Assembly (NCBI RefSeq): GCF_030246885.1
Contig: NZ_CP126739.1
Location: forward strand, 2,170,001-2,234,000
Direction of reading: 5' to 3'
Length of the DNA: 64,000 bases
Source of the DNA: Microbacterium sp. zg-B185
GTDB lineage: Bacteria; Actinomycetota; Actinomycetes; Actinomycetales; Microbacteriaceae
In this document: positions 47,118 to 56,361 of the stretch, one piece after another
How the letters are laid out: the number at the start of each line of letters is the position of its first letter
Position numbering within the stretch: position 1 is the first letter of the stretch
Program-made: the position numbers and the translations under genes
The notes under the pieces: model-generated
The model's database searches: none
The model's input: only the letters and a program-made list of their open reading frames with translations
Told to the model about the DNA's origin: nothing

Positions 47118-47147
47118 GTGACAGCGGCAGGGTCGCGTCACTAGTGT
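47118..47147 (+). promoter_or_regulatory. Promoter of the molybdoenzyme operon
   Basis: GTGACA (47118-47123) and TAGTGT (47142-47147), 18 nt apart, form a plausible -35/-10 pair upstream of the sulfite-oxidase-like gene, giving a leader of about 20 nt with GGGAAGGGG before the ATG. The divergent moaA -10 is 37 nt to the left, so both sides of the island fire from a 106-bp region. Confidence 0.45.
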
Positions 47148-47174
47148 GATCCCCAAACGGGAAGGGGCTCTCCC

Positions 47175-47765
47175 ATGTCTTTCATCACTCGTGGCTTTTC
47201 CGGCCGACGCGGCGACCGCGATCCGCGGCTCCCCCCGGGCCAGACGCTCGTCGCGGATTGGCCGGTGCTCTCGGCCGGGCCGACCCCTCACGTGGACACC
47301 GCCGACTGGGAGTTCTCCATCCGCACCGAGAACGGCGTGCACCGGTGGAGCTGGGACGAGCTGCGCGCACTGGGCGTGGAGGACATCACCACCGACATCC
47401 ACTGCGTCACGCACTGGAGCAAACTCGAGATGCCCTGGCGGGGCGTTCCGCTGGACAAGATCTGGAAGAGCGTCCAGACCGAACACGAGTACGTCATGGC
47501 CCACTCCTACGGCGGCTACACGACCAACCTCCCGCTGGAGGATCTGCTCGACGGCAAGAGCTGGGTCGCGTTCGAGGCCGACGGGGAGCCCCTGGATCCG
47601 GAGCACGGCGGGCCGGCACGGCTGCTGGTACCGCACCTGTACTTCTGGAAGAGCGCGAAGTGGGTGCGCGGGCTGGTCACCATGCCCGACGACGACCCGG
47701 GGTTCTGGGAGCAGAACGGCTACCACCTGCACGGTGACCCATGGCTGGAGGAGCGGTACTGGTGA
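47175..47765 (+). CDS. Sulfite oxidase-like molybdopterin-dependent oxidoreductase
   Basis: A 196-aa protein consisting of a single Mo-MPT (sulfite oxidase/YedY fold) domain. The Mo-ligand Cys is Cys77 in DIHCVTHWSKL, and VPHLYFWKSAKWVRG matches the family core. It has no Tat signal peptide or membrane anchor, so unlike MsrP/YedY it should stay in the cytosol. The substrate is unknown; related cytosolic enzymes are common in actinobacteria next to flavin reductases, as here. GGGAAGGGG precedes the ATG. Confidence 0.87.
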   Translation: MSFITRGFSGRRGDRDPRLPPGQTLVADWPVLSAGPTPHVDTADWEFSIRTENGVHRWSWDELRALGVEDITTDIHCVTHWSKLEMPWRGVPLDKIWKSVQTEHEYVMAHSYGGYTTNLPLEDLLDGKSWVAFEADGEPLDPEHGGPARLLVPHLYFWKSAKWVRGLVTMPDDDPGFWEQNGYHLHGDPWLEERYW

Positions 47766-48544
47766 GCGGGCCGGCTCCGGCGGATGCGCCCCCCGCGAAG
47801 GCGCACCGGCGGGCGGGCTGGCACACGGCGACCGTGACCGACTCCCGGCCGGAGACCCCGACGGCGCGGCGCATCGCGTTCGAGGTGCCGACCTGGCCGG
47901 GCAACGACGCCGGATCGCACCTGGATGTCCGCCTGACCGCACCCGACGGGTACCAGGCCACCCGGTCCTACTCGATCGCCTCCTCGGGCGAGGGCACACG
48001 CGTCCTCCTCGCCGTCGATGAGCTGCCCGACGGAGAAGTCTCGCCGTTCCTGGTGCACGACCTGCGTGAAGGGGACCAGGTGGAGATGCACGGGCCTCTC
48101 GGTGCGTACTTCGTGTGGACGCCCCCACCGGCAGGCGAACCGTCCCGGCCGGTGCAGCTGATCGCCGGCGGCTCCGGCGTGGTCCCGCTGTTCGCGATGG
48201 CCCGCGCGCACGCCGAAGCGGACGATGCGACCGAGTTCCGCCTGCTGTACTCGGCACGCACGCCGCAGGACGTGTTCTTCCGCGCCGAGCTGGAGCAGCT
48301 CACTGCCGCCGCTCCCGCGCTGTGGCTGGATTTCGTCTACACCAGACAGGTTCCGGAGGGGTGGCCGACCGGTCCCGGCCGGATCACCCGCGAGGTGCTG
48401 GACGCGGCGACGCTGCCCGCGGCATCCGACCCGCTGGTGTTCGTGTGCGGCCCGACGCCGTTCGTGGAGACGGTGGCGGGGTGGCTGGTCGAGTCCGGGC
48501 ACCGGCCCGGCAGCGTCCGTACCGAGAGATTCGGAGGCTCGTGA
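47762..48544 (+). CDS. FAD/NAD(P)-binding oxidoreductase (ferredoxin reductase fold)
   Basis: A 260-aa flavin reductase without an iron-sulfur domain. FAD loop RSYSIASS near residue 68, NAD(P) loop GGSGVVPLFAM near 140 and the terminal VFVCGPTPFVETV are typical of the ferredoxin-NADP reductase fold. The GTG at 47762 overlaps the stop of the molybdoenzyme gene (GTGA), so the two are made together and this protein probably passes electrons between NAD(P)H and the Mo centre. Confidence 0.87.
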   Translation: MSGPAPADAPPAKAHRRAGWHTATVTDSRPETPTARRIAFEVPTWPGNDAGSHLDVRLTAPDGYQATRSYSIASSGEGTRVLLAVDELPDGEVSPFLVHDLREGDQVEMHGPLGAYFVWTPPPAGEPSRPVQLIAGGSGVVPLFAMARAHAEADDATEFRLLYSARTPQDVFFRAELEQLTAAAPALWLDFVYTRQVPEGWPTGPGRITREVLDAATLPAASDPLVFVCGPTPFVETVAGWLVESGHRPGSVRTERFGGS

Positions 48545-48801
48545 TGACGAAGTTGGATGGAAACGTCCTGGCCGGACGCCTGGTGGACATGCTCGGGTGG
48601 GATGCCACCACGGCGGAGGCCCGCTGCACCACGTGCGGCACGCACGGGATGATCGCGGTCGCAGTCGTGTACGCGACGGCGATGGGCACGGTCGCCCGCT
48701 GCAGCCACTGCGACAGTGTGCTGGCGACGTTCGTCGAAGGCGACGGTGGTCGCGTCTGGTTCGGCATGCCCGGCATCAGCGCCCTGGAGGTGAGCCGCTG
48801 A
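48544..48801 (+). CDS. DUF6510 family zinc-ribbon protein
   Basis: An 85-aa protein with two CxxC knuckles (CTTCG and CSHCD) that should bind one zinc, the DUF6510 layout. Function unknown. Its ATG shares one base with the stop of the flavin reductase gene, so it is part of the same translation chain. The constant company of molybdoenzyme and flavin reductase suggests an accessory role such as cluster, metal or protein docking; this is inference. Confidence 0.8.
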   Translation: MTKLDGNVLAGRLVDMLGWDATTAEARCTTCGTHGMIAVAVVYATAMGTVARCSHCDSVLATFVEGDGGRVWFGMPGISALEVSR

Positions 48802-48802
48802 C

Positions 48803-49270
48803 ATGCCCGATCTTCCGGTGTTCACCATCGAGGATCTCGAGGCGGTCCCCCCGTTCGACCGCCCCGCCTTCGACAACGACGACGCCGTCACGCTCGGCCT
48901 GCTCGCCGTCGAGATGATCCGCAATCACGGCGGCAATCTCGCCGTGCGCATCGTGCTGCGCGGAGACGAGGTCTTCCTCGCCAAGCTGGGCGCCACCGGC
49001 CCGGTCAACGATGTCTGGCTCGCCGGAAAGGCAGCCGTGGCGGAACGGTTCGGCGAGCCTTCGCTGCTGGTGCGACGGCGGCACGAAGCGGCCGGCACGC
49101 CGTTCGCGGAACGAACCGACCTCGACCACGACCTCTTCCGCGCGCACGGCGGGGCGGTGCCGATCTTCGTCGCGGGCGAACTCGTCGGCACCATCACGAT
49201 GTCGGGCGAACCGGATGTCATCGACCATGCCGTCGCGGCGGAGACCCTCCGGCGCTTCCGGTCCCTCTGA
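48803..49270 (+). CDS. UPF0303/DUF336 heme-degrading-like protein
   Basis: A 155-aa protein of the GlcG/HbpS (DUF336) superfamily, UPF0303 branch, with GLLAVEMIRNHGGNLAVRIVL near residue 30 and the GGAVPIFVAGELVGTI core. Relatives bind heme or act as small-molecule sensors; no function is proven for this branch. Starts one base after the DUF6510 stop, so it is at least cotranscribed with the molybdoenzyme module. Confidence 0.82.
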   Translation: MPDLPVFTIEDLEAVPPFDRPAFDNDDAVTLGLLAVEMIRNHGGNLAVRIVLRGDEVFLAKLGATGPVNDVWLAGKAAVAERFGEPSLLVRRRHEAAGTPFAERTDLDHDLFRAHGGAVPIFVAGELVGTITMSGEPDVIDHAVAAETLRRFRSL

Positions 49271-49350
49271 CCGCGGATCCGGACCGGACGTGTCCGCGGT
49301 GGTCCCTACAGTGGGCCCCGGCGCACCCGCGCCGGAGGAAGGGCAGCGAC

Positions 49351-49722
49351 ATGGACTGGAAGATCGAACTCGTCGTCGTGCCGGTGACGGACGTCGATCG
49401 TGCGAAGGATTTCTACGGCATGATCGGCTTTTCAGCCGATCATGACCAGGTGCCGTTCGACGGGCTCCGCTTCGTGCAGATGACGCCCCCGGGATCGGCG
49501 TGCTCGATCGCGTTCGGCGAAGGCCTCGGTATCGACCTTCCACCCGGGCAGCAGAACACGATCCAGGTCGTCGTGCCGGATGCCGATGAGGCGCTCGCGC
49601 ACCTCCGCTCGCTCGGCGTGGAGGCCAGCGGCGTGGACGACCAGGCGTGGGGTCGTTTCGTGACCTTCGACGATCCGGACGGGAACACCTGGACGCTGCA
49701 GCAGCTGCCTGCCCGCGACTGA
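49351..49722 (+). CDS. VOC (glyoxalase/bleomycin-resistance) superfamily protein
   Basis: A 123-aa vicinal-oxygen-chelate fold protein: two beta-alpha-beta-beta-beta halves beginning IELVVVPVTDVDRAKDFY and NTIQVVVPDADEAL, and ending FDDPDGNTWTLQ. Substrate unknown. GGAGGAAGG sits before the ATG. TACAGT (49307-49312) predicts a start near 49319, which would place a GC-rich stem-loop (49318-49324 with 49329-49335) at the very 5' end of the mRNA, abutting the ribosome site. Confidence 0.85.
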   Translation: MDWKIELVVVPVTDVDRAKDFYGMIGFSADHDQVPFDGLRFVQMTPPGSACSIAFGEGLGIDLPPGQQNTIQVVVPDADEALAHLRSLGVEASGVDDQAWGRFVTFDDPDGNTWTLQQLPARD

Positions 49723-49736
49723 CCCGGCCGGGGCTG

Positions 49737-50201
49737 CTATTCGCGCCCTCCCGGCGGACCCAGGACCAGCAGCACCACAAAGACCGCGATCACGGCCCCG
49801 GCGATCAGCAGTGCCAGGATCCACGGACGGCGCAGCAGCACCCGCATGAGGCGGTCGTGCCATGCGGCATCGCGCGGATCATCGGATTCCGCGACCCGCC
49901 ACGCCCCGGAAAGCCGTCCCGTGCGGTCGAGCCAGAGTTCGGTGGGGATGGTCGCGTACGGAATGATCGCGCTCACCACGGCGATCGCCGTCGGCCCGAC
50001 GCCCCACCGCTGATTCTTGGCGACCAGGATGGCAGTGGCCCCATAGGAGAGGAAGACGAATCCGTGGATGCCGCCGCCGACCGTCACGGCGAGGGGAACG
50101 TCCAGGGTCGCCCTGATGATCAGCCCGGTGATCAACAGGGTCCATGAGATGGCCTCGGCGACCGCGAGCGTGCGGAACAGAGTTCGGGGTGCGCGGAACA
50201 C
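49737..50201 (-). CDS. DUF3817 integral membrane protein
   Basis: A 154-aa membrane protein with the actinobacterial DUF3817 domain: RTLAVAEAISWTLLITGLIIR at the N terminus, GIHGFVFLSYG in helix 2 and RWGVGPTAIAV before helix 3. A C-terminal helix follows a charged loop. Function unknown. GTG 50201 is preceded by AGAGGAGA. Confidence 0.85.
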   Translation of the reverse strand: MFRAPRTLFRTLAVAEAISWTLLITGLIIRATLDVPLAVTVGGGIHGFVFLSYGATAILVAKNQRWGVGPTAIAVVSAIIPYATIPTELWLDRTGRLSGAWRVAESDDPRDAAWHDRLMRVLLRRPWILALLIAGAVIAVFVVLLVLGPPGGRE

Positions 50202-50281
50202 AGGTCTCCTCTGCGGGTGGCGGAACGTACGAGCCTACGCGGGTCCGGGACCCGCCTCCGCGCGCCCGTAGGCTGTCAGCG

Positions 50282-51022
50282 ATGCGCGAGTTCATCGGAG
50301 GGATGGGGCTGCTCGGCCGCGGGTTCGCCTATTGGCGTCGCAGGCCCGGCCTCATGGCGCTCGGACTGATCCCCGCCGGGATCGTCGCGGCGGTACTGCT
50401 GGCCGGACTGATCGCCCTCGGTGTCGCGCTGCCCGGGCTCACCGTCGCGATCACCCCGTGGGCGGATGGCTGGCCGGGGCTGTGGGCGACGGTCGTGCGC
50501 GTCACGATCGGCACAGCCATGGTGGGCGCTGCGCTCGTGCTCGTGGCGGTCTCGTTCACCGCGCTGACTCTGATCGTGGGCGAGCCGTTCTACGACCGGA
50601 TCTGGCGGTCGGTCGAGCGTGACCTCGGGGATGCCGAGATCGACGCCGATGCGGGCTTCTGGCGGTCGGTGCGCGATGGTGTCGGATTGTTCCTGCGTGG
50701 TGTGCTGGTTGCCGTCTGCGCGGCGTTGGTGGGGCTGATCCCCGTCGTCGGCGGAGTCCTCGGGGCGGTGCTGGCCGTGCTGCTGACCGGCTGGCTGCTG
50801 GCCGAGGAGCTTTCGTCGCGCGCGTTATCCGCTCGGGGTGTGCAGCGCGCACAGCGGCGCGTGCTCATGAGAGCCAACCGTGCCCGCGTGCTGGGGTTCG
50901 GCGTCGCCACCCAGCTGTGCTTCCTGGTGCCGCTCGGAGCGGTCGCCACGATGCCGGCGGCCGTGGCGGGGTCGACGGTTCTCGCGCGGTCGCTTCTGGA
51001 CAAGAAGCCGGTGGAGCACTGA
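50282..51022 (+). CDS. EI24 domain membrane protein (CysZ-like)
   Basis: A 246-aa protein with about four membrane segments and the EI24/CysZ architecture: GRGFAYWRRRPGLMALGLIPAG at the start, VGEPFYDRIWRSVER in the first loop and LIPVVGGVLGAVLAV. CysZ moves sulfate in proteobacteria; for the actinobacterial branch the substrate is unknown. TAGGCT (50269-50274) lies 7 nt before the ATG with no ribosome site, so the message is probably leaderless. It is followed by a terminator and convergent with the ClpC-like gene. Confidence 0.82.
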   Translation: MREFIGGMGLLGRGFAYWRRRPGLMALGLIPAGIVAAVLLAGLIALGVALPGLTVAITPWADGWPGLWATVVRVTIGTAMVGAALVLVAVSFTALTLIVGEPFYDRIWRSVERDLGDAEIDADAGFWRSVRDGVGLFLRGVLVAVCAALVGLIPVVGGVLGAVLAVLLTGWLLAEELSSRALSARGVQRAQRRVLMRANRARVLGFGVATQLCFLVPLGAVATMPAAVAGSTVLARSLLDKKPVEH

Positions 51023-51063
51023 GCCGTGTCCGGCCCGCGGACGCACCGGCCCCTCGGACACGA

Positions 51064-51097
51064 AAGAACGTGCGCCGCGATTGCGGCGCACGTTCTT
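51064..51097. terminator. Bidirectional terminator between EI24 and ClpC-like genes
   Basis: AAGAACGTGCGCCGC (51064-51078) pairs perfectly over 15 bp with 51083-51097 around the loop GATT. The stem ends in A-T pairs on both sides, giving short A/T tails in each direction, so it can end both convergent genes. Confidence 0.8.
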
Positions 51098-51112
51098 GTC
51101 ATGCAGGGATGA

Positions 51113-53686
<2,574 letters not shown>

Positions 53687-53712
53687 TGTCTCTGGAATCT
53701 CTCCTGATGAAA

Positions 53713-53762
53713 CTTGAGTCTTGCTGTGTCAAGTTTAGGTACTTGAGCCAACTCGTATCAAC
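53713..53762 (-). promoter_or_regulatory. Heat-shock promoter with tandem HAIR-like HspR operators
   Basis: CTTGAGT-N7-TGTCAAG (53713-53733) and CTTGAGC-N7-TATCAAC (53742-53762) match the HspR inverted repeat CTTGAGT-N7-ACTCAAG at 12 and 10 of 14 positions. On the minus strand TTGATA (53761-53756), an 18-nt spacer and TAAACT (53737-53732) form a -35/-10 pair lying across both repeats, so HspR binding would block polymerase. AGGAGAG about 12 nt before the ATG serves translation. This is the most A/T-rich intergenic stretch of the window. Confidence 0.7.
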
Positions 53763-53882
53763 TTAAACGATCTACCGCCGAGGGTATTCCCAGCATCCGC
53801 GGGGCGGTTCGCTTTCGCACACGCTGTCGTCCGTCTCTCGGTAGCATCGCGGGAAGGCCACATCCTCCGGCGAGGAGCAATC

Positions 53883-54251
53883 ATGACCGAACTGTCGGAC
53901 TACATCGATCCGAGCGTTCCGCCCAGCGGCGATGGCTGCGTGGAATGCGACGAGACCGGCTCGTGGTGGGTGCATCTGCGCCGTTGCGCGCTGTGCGGGC
54001 ACATCGGCTGTTGTGACGACTCCCTGAACAAGCACGCGACAGAGCACTTCCGCGCCACGGGGCACCGCATCATCCGCAGCTTCGAACCCGGTGAGGACTG
54101 GTTCTGGGACTACGTTGCCAACGAATACGCGCGCGGTCCGCGGCTCGCGCCGCCGGAGAGCCACCCGCTGAGCCAGACCGTCCCCGGTCCCGCCGATCGG
54201 GTGCCGGCGAACTGGCGAGCAATCCTCGAGGCCGCGGCCGAGGCGGACTGA
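53883..54251 (+). CDS. UBP-type zinc finger protein
   Basis: A 122-aa protein whose first 70 residues form a UBP (ZnF-UBP) finger: CVECDETGSWWVHLRRC, ALCGHIGCCDDS, KHATEHFRATGHRI, with Cys and His ligands for zinc and the C-terminal partner segment FEPGEDWFWDY. In eukaryotes this finger binds the free ubiquitin C terminus; actinobacterial copies have no known partner. GAGGAG precedes the ATG. Convergent with the peroxidase gene, 6 nt away. Confidence 0.87.
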   Translation: MTELSDYIDPSVPPSGDGCVECDETGSWWVHLRRCALCGHIGCCDDSLNKHATEHFRATGHRIIRSFEPGEDWFWDYVANEYARGPRLAPPESHPLSQTVPGPADRVPANWRAILEAAAEAD

Positions 54252-54257
54252 GTCGCC

Positions 54258-55217
54258 TCAATCCGAGAACGAGTCCAGGACGTCGTTCGCGGGAGCGAAG
54301 AACGTTCCCCCGGTGACAGCGGAGGACACGTCCAGGATCCGGTCGTAAGAGCCGACCGGGCGGCCGAGGAACATGTTGCTCAGCATCTGCTCGATCACCC
54401 ACAGGTCCTTCGAGTAGCCGATGAAGTATGTGCCGAATTCGCCCTGACCGGGGCGGCCGAACGGCATGTTGTCGCGCAGGATGTCGTGCTCCTCGCCGTT
54501 CGCGTCGACGATCGTCGCCAGGCCCTTGTGTGATGGGCGCGGGAGAGTGGCATCGTCCAGCTCGACGTTGTCCGCTTTGGTCCGCCCGATGATCTGCTCC
54601 TGGACCTCGGTGGACAGCGCCTGCCACGCGTCCAGATCGTGCAGGTACTTCTGCACCACGATGTAGCTGCCTCCCGCGTGCGGAGGATCATCGTCTCCGA
54701 CGAGCGTCCACTCGATCACTCCGGAGCCGGTGGGATTCTCCGTGCCGTCGACGAAGCCGAGCAGGTCGCGGGAGTCGAAGTAGCGGAACCCGATCGTCTC
54801 GTCGGCGACGGCGACCGCATCGCCGAGGGCGTGCAGCAGCAGTCTCTCGAACTCGAAGCACATGTCGGCGCGCTCTGCACGGATGTGGAAGAAGACATCA
54901 CCCGGCGTGGCCGGCGCCGAGTGGGCACGGCCGCGTACGGCCACGAAGGGGTGCAGCTGGGCGGGCAACGGCAGACCCGTGACGGCCGACCAGACGTCGT
55001 GACCGATGCCCACGTTGCACGAGAGTCGGCCACCGAGATCGCGGAAGCCCACGGTGCGGACCATACCCCCGACGTCGCCGAGCACGGCCCTCACCCGCTC
55101 GGCCGCCCCATCGGCATCCGTGAGCACCCCGGTCAGGAAGACGGCGGCGCGCGAGAGGGGGGCGCCGATGCTCTGCGGTTGGATCGGCACGCGATCGTGG
55201 GTGTCCCCCATGCTCAT
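54258..55217 (-). CDS. Dyp-type heme peroxidase (class B)
   Basis: A 319-aa dye-decolorising peroxidase. The distal Asp is in GFVDGTENP (GxxDG motif near residue 152), the heme His and Arg lie in the later GGSYIVVQKYLHD and HDILRDNMPFG regions. No Tat signal, so class B and cytosolic. Class B enzymes are often encapsulin cargo, but no encapsulin gene is adjacent and the C terminus lacks a recognisable targeting peptide. ATG 55217 or 55211 are both possible. Confidence 0.9.
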   Translation of the reverse strand: MSMGDTHDRVPIQPQSIGAPLSRAAVFLTGVLTDADGAAERVRAVLGDVGGMVRTVGFRDLGGRLSCNVGIGHDVWSAVTGLPLPAQLHPFVAVRGRAHSAPATPGDVFFHIRAERADMCFEFERLLLHALGDAVAVADETIGFRYFDSRDLLGFVDGTENPTGSGVIEWTLVGDDDPPHAGGSYIVVQKYLHDLDAWQALSTEVQEQIIGRTKADNVELDDATLPRPSHKGLATIVDANGEEHDILRDNMPFGRPGQGEFGTYFIGYSKDLWVIEQMLSNMFLGRPVGSYDRILDVSSAVTGGTFFAPANDVLDSFSD

Positions 55218-55286
55218 GGTCGCAGTACAGGAGCGCCCACTCCCGGGGCGGCGTTCCCCGCCGGATGCCGCCGCAGACGTGATCGA

Positions 55287-56030
55287 TCAGCCGTCCGACC
55301 CGGGGTCGGTGGTCGGGGTGGGCAGCGGGGCGGGCGCCACGCCCGCGGACGGCCCGAAGCGTATCCACGCGCCGGCCGCGCACTGGTAGAAGGCGACGAC
55401 TTCGGTGTCGATGAAGATGTCCCCGTCGGTCTCGCACGCATCATTCGCCGGTGTGCCGACGCCGAGGGAGATCTGGGTGCCCGGCGCACCTGGCGCACCC
55501 GCTTCGCCGGGAGAGCCGGGCTCGCCGGCCGCGCCCTCGGGACCGGTCTGGCCGGTGAGGTGCTCAGCCGCCGCGGCGCGGATGTTGCCGACGTTCACCC
55601 ACTCCCCGTCCTGGAACAGATAGAGATCGGCGGTGGAGATGTCGATGTAGACCTCGCCCTCGTCGCCCTTGCCGGCGGCCGGGACACCGGACCCGGCGCG
55701 GACTGCGGCACCTGCCGGGAGGATCTCCTCGAGCGCGTCCTCATACTCGTCCGTGCTGGGTTCGCTCGTCGCCGTGGGCGTGGTGAGGGGCTCCGAGACC
55801 GGCGCGGACTCGGCCGAGCGTGCGAGCGTTGCGCCCAGGAAGGACGCCACGAACGACAGTGCGATGACCGCCACCCCGATCCAGATCAGCGCGGTGCGGG
55901 TGACGCCCGGCGCCGGGGCCGGCCGCGGCTCGGCGGGCGCAGCGGGCGGGCGCGTGATCGGCGGCGTCTTCTCGTTCGCGGGCGGATGCGTGACGGGCGG
56001 GGTGGGCGGCTGTTCCTCGTCTCCGCTCAC
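55287..56030 (-). CDS. Single-pass membrane protein with collagen-like repeat
   Basis: A 247-aa protein: Pro-rich cytoplasmic head, one transmembrane helix (ALIWIGVAVIALSFVASFLG near residue 50), a Ser/Thr/Glu stalk, then about nine Gly-x-y triplets (GPEGAAGEPGSPGEAGAPG) flanked by two copies of a small module, EVYIDISTADLYLF...GEW and DIFIDTEVVAFYQC...GAW. The modules resemble those that cap collagen-like phage and surface proteins. GTG 56030 overlaps the stop of the 59-aa gene (GTGA). Function unknown; probably surface-exposed. Confidence 0.75.
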   Translation of the reverse strand: MSGDEEQPPTPPVTHPPANEKTPPITRPPAAPAEPRPAPAPGVTRTALIWIGVAVIALSFVASFLGATLARSAESAPVSEPLTTPTATSEPSTDEYEDALEEILPAGAAVRAGSGVPAAGKGDEGEVYIDISTADLYLFQDGEWVNVGNIRAAAAEHLTGQTGPEGAAGEPGSPGEAGAPGAPGTQISLGVGTPANDACETDGDIFIDTEVVAFYQCAAGAWIRFGPSAGVAPAPLPTPTTDPGSDG

Positions 56031-56206
56031 GGCCGTTCCCCGCCGGGGGACCGACCCGAGACCGCGGCGGCACGGGCGTGCACCGCGGACAAACCGTATT
56101 CGTACTGGTACTCGGCGGCACGTCGCCGCCGCCGCAGGGCGGCGATCCCCACGGCCGCCGCGGCGGTGGCGATCACGACCGCGGCTGCCCGCGCCTTCGG
56201 CTGCAT
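56027..56206 (-). CDS. Small 59-aa membrane protein
   Basis: A 59-codon frame with one hydrophobic helix (AAAVVIATAAAAVGIAAL) followed by five Arg and a Tyr-rich tail. No family recognised. TACCGT (minus strand, 56214-56219) lies 7 nt before the ATG, and its TGA overlaps the GTG of the collagen-like gene, so it is the first gene of a two-gene unit and probably a partner of that protein. Confidence 0.6.
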   Translation of the reverse strand: MQPKARAAAVVIATAAAAVGIAALRRRRRAAEYQYEYGLSAVHARAAAVSGRSPGGERP

Positions 56207-56361
56207 GCCCGACACGGTACGCCCGGAGCGGGCGGCGGGACAACCGTGCGCCGGACGCGGATGACCCCCAGCGAGAACAAGCAGAGCGCGCGGAACTAGC
56301 ACCGGCGGCGCGTGCGCACCAGGGGGCGTCGCGTCAGGCGAGCGCGACCTACCCTCGGCTT

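Noticed and set aside
54258..55217. Encapsulin cargo system around the Dyp peroxidase
   Set aside because: No encapsulin shell gene within the window and no recognisable C-terminal targeting peptide on the peroxidase.
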